The notes under the pieces are model-generated. The model ran no database searches, had not been told where the DNA came from, and saw only the letters and a program-made list of their open reading frames with translations. The translations under genes were made by a program, and so were the position numbers. Below, in pieces: positions 7,254 to 14,212 of a stretch of 36,041 nt of DNA; position 1 is the stretch's first letter; every line of letters begins with the position of its first letter. The stretch lies in assembly GCA_900473205.1 (NCBI GenBank), contig UCLB01000030.1, positions 1 to 36,041 on the forward strand, given 5' to 3'. The stretch is from Hyphomicrobiales bacterium (GTDB lineage Bacteria; Pseudomonadota; Alphaproteobacteria; Rhizobiales; Rhizobiaceae).

Positions 7254-8417
7254 CTAGAAGCTTCCGCTGAAGCGGGTTGAAATCGTGCTGCCGCGATACG
7301 CGGCAGTCTCGTCATATTCATCATGCAACAGGCGCGAGAATTCCACTTCCAGCTTGCGATCATGGCCCGCATCATAGGCCAACGTCGCGACGAGACGTCT
7401 TTCGCTGCTGTTGTATTCGTAGAAAATCCAGTCCTTGTGGGTGCGCTCCAGCGATAGGTCGAAGCCGAGTTTCGGGGTGAGTTTGGTTTTCATGACCGCT
7501 TTCCAGCGGCGTTGAAACTCACCGAGCGAATCGTCCAGATCATAGAGCGCGTAATCCTGCGAGAAGGCGGCGGCGAAGGCCAGCCTGTCGTTCAGCGCCC
7601 ATTCGGCTTCGGCGCGCAGATAGGGGCGGGTGCGCTTGACCTTGTCGCCGATCTCATCCCCCGCAATGGTCGTCAGGCCAGCTTCCATCAGGATGGCGAG
7701 ACTTTTGCCGAACTTGCGGCCGTAGGCCAGCGAACCGCGAAGATTGGTGGCGGGGAAGCGTTCATAGATTTGCTGCTGGCTATCGGGAATCAGGCTGGCA
7801 TTATAGGCAAGTGTTGCCCCCACTTCGCCGCCGCCAAGCGCGCGGACGTGCTCCGCCTTGAGACCGAGCAGCGCCTCATTTGCTTCCAGCCTTGCAGGCA
7901 GAAAATAGCCGGGGCGAAACCGCGCCTTGCCCTTCATGAGGCCGATGTAGCTTGCGGTCAGTGTGTTCTTGCCGCCAAAGGCCTCCAGCGTGGCTGAGGT
8001 GGAAAGGTCGAGCTTGTGATCGAGACGGCGATAGCCGATGATCTGATCCGGCAGCTTGAGAAATATATCGCCCGCATCGCTGCGCGTGCCGCGCATCTGG
8101 GCGCTCCATTCCAGCCGGTCGGAGAGTTTCTTCGTCAGCGTGAAGTTCACCCAGCTATTATGCTCGTTGGCAAAGCCATAGCGGGGAACGCGCACTTCCT
8201 GATGGTTGAAGGAATAGCCGAATTTGGTGCCGTCCCTGTCGATCTCGCCATCGACACCCAGCGTCGTGCGCAGGCTGAACGCGGCTATCTTATTGGTGTC
8301 ACCGAAATAGTTGGTGTCATAGGCCGCCTCCGTATTGTAGGTGAAACTGGGGTCCGCAGCCGCGATGCGCGTGCAGGCACCGCAGATGAGCAACGCAACA
8401 ACGATGCGCAGGACCAT
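7254..8417 (-). CDS. Predicted outer membrane beta-barrel protein of unknown function
   Basis: A 387-residue protein with a signal peptide (about residues 1-20, MVLRIVVALLICGACTRIAAA) and then almost entirely alternating hydrophobic/polar strands with many aromatic residues, such as FSLRTTLGVDGE, KFGYSFNHQEVR, TLTASYIGLMKG, ARLEANEALLGLKAE and LAFAAAFSQDYALYDL. It ends in SGSF, a C-terminal phenylalanine typical of outer membrane barrels. I count roughly 16 possible strands. No family name came to mind; porin-like or exopolysaccharide-export-associated barrels (an outer-membrane beta-barrel family found next to polysaccharide genes) are possible. The ATG at 8417 is chosen because GGAG lies just upstream; a TTG twelve bases earlier overlaps that site. 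It converges on ompW and is divergent from the small secreted protein. Confidence 0.75.
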   Translation of the reverse strand: MVLRIVVALLICGACTRIAAADPSFTYNTEAAYDTNYFGDTNKIAAFSLRTTLGVDGEIDRDGTKFGYSFNHQEVRVPRYGFANEHNSWVNFTLTKKLSDRLEWSAQMRGTRSDAGDIFLKLPDQIIGYRRLDHKLDLSTSATLEAFGGKNTLTASYIGLMKGKARFRPGYFLPARLEANEALLGLKAEHVRALGGGEVGATLAYNASLIPDSQQQIYERFPATNLRGSLAYGRKFGKSLAILMEAGLTTIAGDEIGDKVKRTRPYLRAEAEWALNDRLAFAAAFSQDYALYDLDDSLGEFQRRWKAVMKTKLTPKLGFDLSLERTHKDWIFYEYNSSERRLVATLAYDAGHDRKLEVEFSRLLHDEYDETAAYRGSTISTRFSGSF

Positions 8418-8541
8418 ATGTATCTCCAATAACTAATTGAGAGATATCTTATAGATAGATGGTTAACAACATGTCGCATCGGTGAGTGAGGAGTGCTGGC
8501 GCGTCGTGGCGTTGCCATCGGAAGTCGTTGTGAAGTCTTCA

Positions 8542-8589
8542 TTTCAATCTTCATTAAAATTGAAACTATTAATATTAACGATTTATTAT
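8542..8589 (+). promoter_or_regulatory. AT-rich promoter with overlapping inverted repeat before the small secreted protein
   Basis: TTGAAA (8560-8565) and TATTAT (8584-8589), 18 bases apart, each match the sigma-70 consensus at five of six positions. The -35 is embedded in an inverted repeat, TTTCAAT (8542-8548) and ATTGAAA (8559-8565), and TTAATATTAA lies in the spacer. Such an AT-rich patch in GC-rich DNA resembles target sites of Ros/MucR-type zinc-finger repressors, which is an inference. The 5' leader then contains a hairpin ACGCC/GGCGT (8639-8652) before the AGGAGAG ribosome-binding site. Confidence 0.55.
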
Positions 8590-8679
8590 AACATTAGCAT
8601 ATGCTTGCATTAGATGATCCTAATTGTACTGTCTGACCACGCCGGAGGGCGTTGTTTTACAGATCATAGGAGAGAGAAA

Positions 8680-8979
8680 ATGCTAACGAAAATCGCGTGT
8701 GCTACCATCGTTCTTACCGTTGCTTCCATGGCTCCTGCCCATGCAGGCGGTCTGCTGGGTGGCCTTCTTTCGGGCAACAGCAACAAGGGCGGCCTGATCA
8801 ACGTATCGCCCAATGTCGACCTCGGCGTCGGCAACATCTTGTCCGGCAATGGCATTCTGAACGGCAACAAAACCGGCCTGCTGAGCGGCATTCTCAACGG
8901 CAACAGAACATCGGTCGATGCCATCGGCAGCGGCAATGACAATGATCGCGGATATAACAAGAAGAAGCGTCGTCACTAG
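8680..8979 (+). CDS. Small secreted Gly/Asn-rich repeat protein, unknown function
   Basis: A 99-residue protein, not matched to any family I know. It starts with a clear signal peptide (MLTKIACATIVLTVASMAPAHA, cut after about residue 22). The mature part is a run of short units built on Gly-Leu-Leu and Ser/Asn-Gly-Asn, for example GGLLGGLLSGN, GNILSGN, GILNGN, GLLSGILNGN, and ends in a very basic tail (NKKKRRH). Two of the units are near-identical in DNA as well. AGGAGAG just before 8680 fixes the start; the frame is open 66 bases further up but without a good site. The spacing of hydrophobic residues suggests stacked turns or an amyloid-like or surface-attached structure, which is speculation. 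A strong terminator lies 155 bases downstream. Confidence 0.72.
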   Translation: MLTKIACATIVLTVASMAPAHAGGLLGGLLSGNSNKGGLINVSPNVDLGVGNILSGNGILNGNKTGLLSGILNGNRTSVDAIGSGNDNDRGYNKKKRRH

Positions 8980-9020
8980 GACCAACTCAATCTGCCAGCG
9001 AAGCGCGCCACGACCTGTCT

Positions 9021-9103
9021 CGGCACGCTCGGTCTTGTCCCGACCATAGGATGGTCCCTGCCGTCCGATGCAGTTGGGTCCCCGGCAAGAACGAAGGTGA
9101 CGG
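9021..9103. repeat. Decayed copy of the palindromic intergenic repeat
   Basis: The segment at 9021-9047 matches the left arm of the intact element at 10254 in about 23 of 27 positions (shared core CTTGTCCCGA), and the segment at 9075-9103 resembles the opposite arm in reverse complement, keeping the terminal GGTGACGG. Internal pairing is partly lost. It lies between the small secreted protein and the WD40 gene. Confidence 0.5.
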
Positions 9104-9134
9104 AAGAGGGCGTTGTCACGCTCGATGCCAGATG

Positions 9135-9163
9135 AAAGGAGAGCTGAAAAGCTCTCCTTTTTT
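9135..9163 (+). terminator. Strong Rho-independent terminator
   Basis: AAAGGAGAGC (9135-9144) pairs perfectly with GCTCTCCTTT (9151-9160) around a six-base loop and the T-run continues to 9163. It ends the transcript of the small secreted protein and stands 27 bases from the end of the convergent WD40 gene. Confidence 0.9.
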
Positions 9164-9189
9164 CATTGTTTACACCCTGCGCTCAATGC

Positions 9190-10182
9190 TTAAGCGGAAA
9201 TATCGATGATGCCGCAATCGCCCGCTTCGGAGGCGAAGGCGAGAAGGCTGCCGCCGGCACTCCAGGACATGGAGGTGATCGCGCCCTTGCCGGGGCGGCG
9301 CAGCAGGGCTTCCTTCTGGTCGGCCACGCGCACACCCAGAATCATGCCATCCGCAAAACCGATGGCCAGCACCTCTTCGATAGGGTGGAAGGCGACATTG
9401 GTGACCATGATATTGGCGCGGGTGCCGAGTTCCAGCGGCGCCTTGCCCATCGGGCCATCCTTGCCCGAGAAGGGCCAGACGATGGCGGCGGGCGCACCTG
9501 AGGAGGCCAGCCATTTGCCCTTGCTGGACCATGAGATGGATTTGACCTTGGCGGGATAACCGGTCATGCGCATGTGGCGCGTTTCCATGCCGCCCTTGGT
9601 GGCTTCCAGCTTCCAGCCGTGCAGGGCATTTTCCTGCATGGTGGTGACGAGAAATTTTCCATCTGCCGAGAAGGTGACGCCGGTATGGGCACCCTTCCAG
9701 TCGAGATCGATCGGGTCGCCAGCGCTGGCCACCCAATGCAACGTCACGCCATTGTAGCGGGCAGCCGCGATGCGCAGGCCCTTGGGCGCAAAGGCAATGG
9801 CCTCGACCGTACGTTCCTCGGTGAATTCCTTGACCGTGCCGTCGCTCAGCCGCACGAAGCTGGACTTGCCAACGCCGTAAGCCACCGCATTTTGTGGGCC
9901 GCCCGCGATGACGCTGATCCACTTGCGCGGCACATGGGCCAGTTCCACGGCAGAGCCATCATGGCTGACGCGCAGAACCTTGCCGTCTTCACCGCCGGTT
10001 AGAAGCGTGGTGCTGTAGGGGTCGCGAATGCAGGTCAGCAGACCCTGATGCACTTCGGTGACCTTCTCGCCGCCATCCAGCCGGTGAATGGTGCCGGCGG
10101 CGGTGGCAAACATTGCGATATCGCCCAGAAAATGCGTCGCAACGACGTGGCCTTCGAGGTCAAGAGGGGCAACGGTGGGCAT
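9190..10182 (-). CDS. WD40-repeat protein
   Basis: A 330-residue beta-propeller protein without signal peptide, presumably cytoplasmic. Repeated units of about 40 residues can be seen: GGEDGKVLRVSHDG, VEAIAFAPKGLRIAAARYNGVTLHW, HTGVTFSADGKFLVTTMQENALHGWKLE, VKSISWSSKGKWLASSGAPAAIVWPF, VTNVAFHPIEEVLAIGFADGMILGVRV and ITSMSWSAGGSLLAFASEAGDCGIIDI, giving probably a seven-bladed propeller. It follows the COG0523 GTPase gene on the same strand, 185 bases away, with a palindromic repeat between. The proximity suggests a shared role in metal homeostasis, with the propeller as a scaffold, but no catalytic site is evident. I took the ATG at 10182; a TTG at 10221 would extend it by 13 residues. The ribosome-binding site is weak for both. 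Confidence 0.85.
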   Translation of the reverse strand: MPTVAPLDLEGHVVATHFLGDIAMFATAAGTIHRLDGGEKVTEVHQGLLTCIRDPYSTTLLTGGEDGKVLRVSHDGSAVELAHVPRKWISVIAGGPQNAVAYGVGKSSFVRLSDGTVKEFTEERTVEAIAFAPKGLRIAAARYNGVTLHWVASAGDPIDLDWKGAHTGVTFSADGKFLVTTMQENALHGWKLEATKGGMETRHMRMTGYPAKVKSISWSSKGKWLASSGAPAAIVWPFSGKDGPMGKAPLELGTRANIMVTNVAFHPIEEVLAIGFADGMILGVRVADQKEALLRRPGKGAITSMSWSAGGSLLAFASEAGDCGIIDISA

Positions 10183-10253
10183 AGGTAAAAGGTCTTTCGT
10201 GTGTTTGTAACGAGGTAGCAACGGCTGTGTTGGGATTATGTTTCCCTATCCGT

Positions 10254-10339
10254 CGTCATGCTCGGGCTTGTCCCGAGCATCTGCGGACTCCCGAGGGTGG
10301 AGAGGTGCTTAGATCCTCGGGACAAGCCCGAGGATGACG
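10254..10339. repeat. Palindromic intergenic repeat with two hairpins
   Basis: Two 29-base arms (10254-10282 and 10311-10339) are inverted copies of each other with only two differences. Each arm is itself a hairpin: ATGCTCGGG/CCCGAGCAT with loop CTTGT on the left, and ATCCTCGGG/CCCGAGGAT with loop ACAAG on the right. The two differences between arms (G-C against C-G) form one base pair inside each hairpin, so pairing is kept in both. A second intact copy of this family lies at 31814-31925 and a decayed one at 9021-9103. It resembles the short palindromic intergenic elements common in rhizobia. Confidence 0.85.
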
Positions 10340-10367
10340 CCAGTTCCTGGCCTTAAAGCCAACCGTA

Positions 10368-11483
10368 TCAAGCCGCAGCGAGGCAGGCGTTGAAGCTGTT
10401 TTCCAGCTTCTCGCGGTCGAGGTTGCGGCCGATGAAGACGAGGCGGGACTCGTGCTTTTCGCCGTCTTTCCAAGGACGCTGATGGTCGCCTTCGATGATC
10501 ATGTGCACGCCTTGGACGACGTAACGTTCAGCATCATCCTTGAAGGCGATGATGCCCTTGAGGCGCAGAATGTTCGGGCCATCGGTCTGGGTGACCTTCT
10601 GAATCCACGGGAAGAAACGCTCCGGGTTCATCTCGCCGCCGCGCAGGGACACCGACTGAACGGTGATGTCATGAATGGCAGAGACTTCGCCATGATGGTG
10701 ATGATGGCCGTGGTCATGGCTGTGATCATGATCGTGGTGATGATGGTCATGGTCGTGATGGTGGTGATCGTGACCGTGGTCATGGCTGCAATCGGGACCG
10801 CAGACATGGTCGTCATGGCCGTGTTCAAGGAAATGCGGATCATTTTCCAGCGCGCGTTCCAGATTGAACGCACCCTGATCCAGCACGCGGGCAAGATCGA
10901 CGCCGGAGCGGGTCGCCTTGTAGATGCGCGCAGACGGGTTGATGGCGCGGACGATGTCTTCGATGACGGCCAGTTCTTCCGGTGTCACGAGGTCGGTCTT
11001 GTTGATGATGACGACATCGGCAAAGGCGATCTGGTCTTCGGCTTCGCGGCTGTCCTTGAGGCGCAGCGGCAGGTGCTTGGCATCCACAAGCGCAACGACG
11101 GCATCGAGCTCTGTCTTGGCACGGACATCGTCATCCATGAAGAAGGTCTGGGCGACGGGAACCGGGTCGGCAAGGCCGGTGGTTTCCACGATGATGCCAT
11201 CGAAGCGGCCCGGGCGGCGCATCAGGCCTTCGACGACGCGAATAAGGTCGCCGCGCACGGTGCAGCAGACGCAGCCATTGTTCATTTCGTAAATTTCTTC
11301 GTCCGATTCGACGATGAGATCGTTATCGATGCCGATCTCGCCGAATTCATTGACGATGACGGCGTATTTCTTGCCGTGGTTTTCCGACAGAATGCGGTTG
11401 AGAAGTGTGGTTTTCCCGGCTCCCAGATAGCCTGTCAATACGGTCACAGGGATTGGCTTGATGGTTGCTGCTGCTTCGGTCAT
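10368..11483 (-). CDS. COG0523 (CobW/YciC-type) GTPase, likely zinc metallochaperone
   Basis: A 371-residue G3E-family P-loop GTPase. The Walker A is GYLGAGKT (18-25), the metal-binding CxCC motif is C71-V-C-C74, the guanine-specificity motif NKTD is at 161-164, and ETTGLADP (100-107) is the family's conserved region. Between the GTPase domain and the C-terminal CobW_C domain lies a histidine-rich stretch, residues 217-264, with 25 histidines plus C228 and C232, strongly suggesting zinc (or nickel/cobalt) loading. Such proteins deliver or allocate zinc to client enzymes, often under Zur control in zinc limitation; I could not find a convincing Zur palindrome upstream. RBS AGAGG precedes the start. 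It follows the creatininase-like gene, a metal-dependent hydrolase that could be a client. Confidence 0.92.
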   Translation of the reverse strand: MTEAAATIKPIPVTVLTGYLGAGKTTLLNRILSENHGKKYAVIVNEFGEIGIDNDLIVESDEEIYEMNNGCVCCTVRGDLIRVVEGLMRRPGRFDGIIVETTGLADPVPVAQTFFMDDDVRAKTELDAVVALVDAKHLPLRLKDSREAEDQIAFADVVIINKTDLVTPEELAVIEDIVRAINPSARIYKATRSGVDLARVLDQGAFNLERALENDPHFLEHGHDDHVCGPDCSHDHGHDHHHHDHDHHHHDHDHSHDHGHHHHHGEVSAIHDITVQSVSLRGGEMNPERFFPWIQKVTQTDGPNILRLKGIIAFKDDAERYVVQGVHMIIEGDHQRPWKDGEKHESRLVFIGRNLDREKLENSFNACLAAA

Positions 11484-11536
11484 GAGAAACCTCTGAAGAT
11501 GATGAGCCGCGACGCGGCTTTGAAAGCGTTGTCGTT

Positions 11537-11565
11537 CATATAGGCGTGTGGCGGAATGAGTTCAA
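11537..11565 (-). promoter_or_regulatory. Possible promoter of the COG0523 GTPase gene
   Basis: On the minus strand TTGAAC (complement of 11560-11565) and TATATG (complement of 11537-11542) are 17 bases apart, each matching the consensus at four of six positions. The -35 overlaps the stop codon of the upstream gene. If real, the GTPase can be transcribed separately from the creatininase-like gene. Confidence 0.4.
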
Positions 11566-12386
11566 AGAGAATCTGCCGAAGTTTTTTGAACCGAGCTTTC
11601 AAGCAAATTCATGTCGAAGGAAGAGACATCTTCTAAAAGCTCCAGCAATCCGGCAACGGCATGGGAGATGATCGCCTCACCCTTTTCAGCGCTCGCGGCG
11701 GCGGCATTGCCTGCAACGCCCTGCGGGTTCAAATCCGACATGCGCCAGCCGAAGGCGTGCGGTCCATAGGCACGCAGGTGTTTGAAGCGTCGGGCAAATT
11801 CGGACTGTTTCGACGGGAAGTTCTCCGCCTTCTCCATCCGCACCAAATCTGGCCGGAGGGCCAGCATGACCGAGGTTTCGATATCGCCGCCGTGGATATC
11901 GATGGCTTTATCTTCCGGTGAGATGATGCCCTGCGGCATGCCGAAGCGGCTCCAGCTGGTGGAGACGGCCAGCATGCCGAAGCGCACCCGCGCTTCCGTG
12001 GCGACGATGGTCATCAGCGGGGAATTACCGCCATGGGCGTTGAGCATCACGAATTTGCGTATGCCCTTATGATGCTGCTCTTCGGCCAGCCCCAGCCAGC
12101 GATGGACGGCCTCATCGAAGGACAGCGTCTTCGTGCCTGACACATCCATATGTTCGATGGAGTAGCCGACCGGCTCTGCGGGCAGGAATTGCGCCTGCGT
12201 CGTGGCGGGCAGAGTTTGTTTCAGGCGCGCGACGATGCCCTCGACAATCAGCGTGTCCGTCTCGAATGGCAGGTGCGGGCCGTGCTGTTCATGGGCGCCC
12301 AGCGGCAGCACGGCGATGACATCGTTTTGCGGTTGCAACGGCGATGTTACGTTGTTGTCGTGAAAATGCGTATATGTGTCTGGCAT
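11562..12386 (-). CDS. Creatininase-family amidohydrolase
   Basis: A 274-residue member of the creatininase / FAPy-deformylase superfamily, metal-dependent amidohydrolases that open cyclic amides. The metal-binding motifs are visible: GAHEQHGPHLPFETD (about 30-44, with E33, H35 and D44 as expected ligands), LNAHGGN (about 115-121) and HGGDIETS (about 165-172, with the glutamate ligand). The family includes creatininase, a riboflavin/F420 biosynthetic deformylase and mycofactocin MftE, so the substrate cannot be named here. It is the first gene of a minus-strand group followed by a His-rich COG0523 metallochaperone 78 bases downstream, which may supply its metal. It is divergent from a MarR regulator, 78 bases away, a natural candidate to control it. 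Confidence 0.87.
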   Translation of the reverse strand: MPDTYTHFHDNNVTSPLQPQNDVIAVLPLGAHEQHGPHLPFETDTLIVEGIVARLKQTLPATTQAQFLPAEPVGYSIEHMDVSGTKTLSFDEAVHRWLGLAEEQHHKGIRKFVMLNAHGGNSPLMTIVATEARVRFGMLAVSTSWSRFGMPQGIISPEDKAIDIHGGDIETSVMLALRPDLVRMEKAENFPSKQSEFARRFKHLRAYGPHAFGWRMSDLNPQGVAGNAAAASAEKGEAIISHAVAGLLELLEDVSSFDMNLLESSVQKTSADSL

Positions 12387-12464
12387 CTGGCGATCCGCGC
12401 CTGCATTCGTTAAGTGTTACCAAGAACATATCGTTGTCCGGGACTTCAGAAAAGGCATTTGCTG

Positions 12465-12974
12465 ATGAGCAAGGATAAGCTGGCCAAAAAGAACAAATCC
12501 GAAAAGAAGGCGAAGTCCGGCAAAAAGAAGGATTTGCCGTTCAGCCCGGATGAGCTTGCCCAGTCCATTACCCAGGCCGCCCGCTCCATGCGCACGGCAC
12601 TGAGCCACAATCTTTCAGCCAGCGGTCTTTATGCCGGTCAGGACGGTGTGATTCTGGCTCTGGCGCAGGAAGGCAGCATGACGCCGGGGCAGATTGCCCA
12701 GAAGCTGGGCGTCAAGGCGCCGACCATGACGCGTACCATCGGTCGCATGGAAGCGCAGGGCTTTGTCGAGCGCAGTGCTGGCGACGGCGATGGTCGCCTG
12801 ACCATGGTCAAGCTGACCGAGTCTGGCCTGAAAAGCGTGGAGCATATCAATGCCTCTCTGGCGGATTGTAACGCGCGTGCGGTCGAAGGTCTCTCTGGCA
12901 AGGAGATCAAAACCGTGATGAAATTACTGCGGACCATCGACGCCAATCTACAGGCATTTGAATTAATCGATTAA
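12465..12974 (+). CDS. MarR-family transcriptional regulator with Lys-rich N-terminus
   Basis: A 169-residue MarR regulator. The winged helix-turn-helix spans about residues 65-125 (MTPGQIAQKLGVKAPTMTRTIGRMEAQGFVERSAGDGDGRLTMVKLTESG), with the DxR wing motif as GDGR. The first 25 residues are unusual: they are almost all lysine, serine, glutamate and alanine and probably form a disordered basic tail that could add non-specific DNA binding. The start at 12465 follows AAAGG at nine bases. It is divergent from the creatininase-like gene with a short shared upstream region, so local repression is plausible. The ligand is unknown. Confidence 0.88.
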   Translation: MSKDKLAKKNKSEKKAKSGKKKDLPFSPDELAQSITQAARSMRTALSHNLSASGLYAGQDGVILALAQEGSMTPGQIAQKLGVKAPTMTRTIGRMEAQGFVERSAGDGDGRLTMVKLTESGLKSVEHINASLADCNARAVEGLSGKEIKTVMKLLRTIDANLQAFELID

Positions 12975-13031
12975 AATTTCGCATAACCAATCTTGGCTAT
13001 GGTTGAAATCCTTAAAACAGTTGCGCGTTTT

Positions 13032-13059
13032 GTTTAAATTGTTTAGTCACAATTTAAAC
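13032..13059. promoter_or_regulatory. Long inverted repeat upstream of the LacI-family gene, likely operator
   Basis: GTTTAAATTG (13032-13041) and CAATTTAAAC (13050-13059) are perfect 10-bp arms around an 8-base spacer. The site is 39 bases before the GTG start of the LacI-family gene, inside the likely promoter or leader. A small GC hairpin (GCCGC/GCGGC, 13060-13074) follows directly. Autoregulation by the LacI protein is a reasonable inference, although the spacing is wider than in typical LacI-family operators. Confidence 0.6.
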
Positions 13060-13097
13060 GCCGCCAGAAGCGGCTTGCGTGACCGTAGGAGGGGACC

Positions 13098-14120
13098 GTG
13101 GCGCAAAAGATCAAATTATCGACCATTGCCGAGAGCCTCGGGCTTTCCACTGCAACCATCTCGCTGGCGCTACGTGACAGCCCGCTGGTGGCTGCCGACA
13201 CGCGCGAGAAGATCAAGGAACAGGCGCGGGCTCTTGGTTATATTTATAACCGTCGCGCTGCCAGCCTGCGCACCTCCCGTTCCGGCATTATTGGCGTGGT
13301 GTTCCACGATGTGATGAACCCGTTTTACGGGGAAATTCTCAAAGCCATCGAAAGCGAGCTGGACCGCAGCCGCCAGACCTTCATTCTGTCCAACCATTAC
13401 GATTCCGTCGAAAAGCAGCGCACCTTTATCGAGACGCTGCTGCAGTTGGGCAGTGACGGCATCATCATGTCGCCTGCCATCGGGACACCGCTGGAAGACA
13501 TGACGCTGGCCGAAGAGAACGGCATGCCCGCCATTCTGGTGGCACGTTCCATGGACGGCGTGGATATGCCGACCTATCGCGGCGATGACAGCTACGGCAT
13601 CTCCTTGGCCACCAATCACCTCATCAGCCTTGGCCACCGCACCATCGCCATGGTCGGCGGTACCGACCAGACATCCACGGGCCGCGACCGGTATCAGGGC
13701 TACGTGAATGCGCTGCGCAAGGCGGGCATCGAGGTGGACCCGAACCTGCGCATCCCCGGCGCACGCTCCAAGCAGGGCGGCTTCGAGGCGGCGGTGAATT
13801 TCCTGTCCCTGCCGCAAAAACCAACCGCTGCCGTGTGCTGGAACGACCTCGTCGCCATTGGTCTAATGAACGGCATATCCCGCGCTGGCTTCGTGCCCGG
13901 CAAGGATATTTCCGTCACCGGTTATGACGATCTGGAGGAAGCGGCCATTGCCACACCGGCGCTGACGACCGTGTCCAACGGGCAGGCGGAAGTAGGGCGG
14001 CTGGCGGCGCGGGCGCTGCTGGACAGGCTGGCGGGCAGCCATGAGCCTGACGGTATTCACCTGATCAAGCCGGAAATGCGCATCCGCCAATCGACCAGCC
14101 CTGTCGTGCCGCGCAGTTGA
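13098..14120 (+). CDS. LacI-family transcriptional regulator
   Basis: A 340-residue LacI/GalR regulator of normal length. The N-terminal helix-turn-helix is KLSTIAESLGLSTATISLALRDSP (about 6-29) followed by the hinge helix NRRAASLRTSRSG (about 51-63). The periplasmic-binding-protein-like effector domain begins at IIGVVFHDVMNPFYGEIL and ends with STSP. The start is GTG at 13098 with a strong AGGAGGGG. It is followed on the same strand, 92 bases on, by a 2-hydroxyacid dehydrogenase, which may be its target. The effector is unknown; many such regulators sense sugars or sugar acids. The 10-bp-armed palindrome upstream is a candidate binding site. Confidence 0.92.
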   Translation: MAQKIKLSTIAESLGLSTATISLALRDSPLVAADTREKIKEQARALGYIYNRRAASLRTSRSGIIGVVFHDVMNPFYGEILKAIESELDRSRQTFILSNHYDSVEKQRTFIETLLQLGSDGIIMSPAIGTPLEDMTLAEENGMPAILVARSMDGVDMPTYRGDDSYGISLATNHLISLGHRTIAMVGGTDQTSTGRDRYQGYVNALRKAGIEVDPNLRIPGARSKQGGFEAAVNFLSLPQKPTAAVCWNDLVAIGLMNGISRAGFVPGKDISVTGYDDLEEAAIATPALTTVSNGQAEVGRLAARALLDRLAGSHEPDGIHLIKPEMRIRQSTSPVVPRS

Positions 14121-14212
14121 GTTTTTGACCCCATTGTTGTTTCGAATGCGGGTTCCGCTTTGTAAATCGATAGTCTAGCTTGGTCTCATGCATAGCAGGA
14201 GGATACCAACGC

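Noticed and set aside
9001..9130. A second terminator or sRNA in the gap after the small secreted protein
   Set aside because: The pairing there is explained better as a decayed copy of the palindromic repeat family.
10452..11543. A plus-strand frame with Met/Val repeats opposite the His-rich region of the COG0523 gene
   Set aside because: The repetitive valine/methionine stretch is the complement of His/Asp codons, and the GTPase motifs are on the minus strand.
11484..11561. Zur box before the COG0523 gene
   Set aside because: I looked for the GTTATAACAT-like dyad known for rhizobial Zur and found none in this gap or before the creatininase-like gene.
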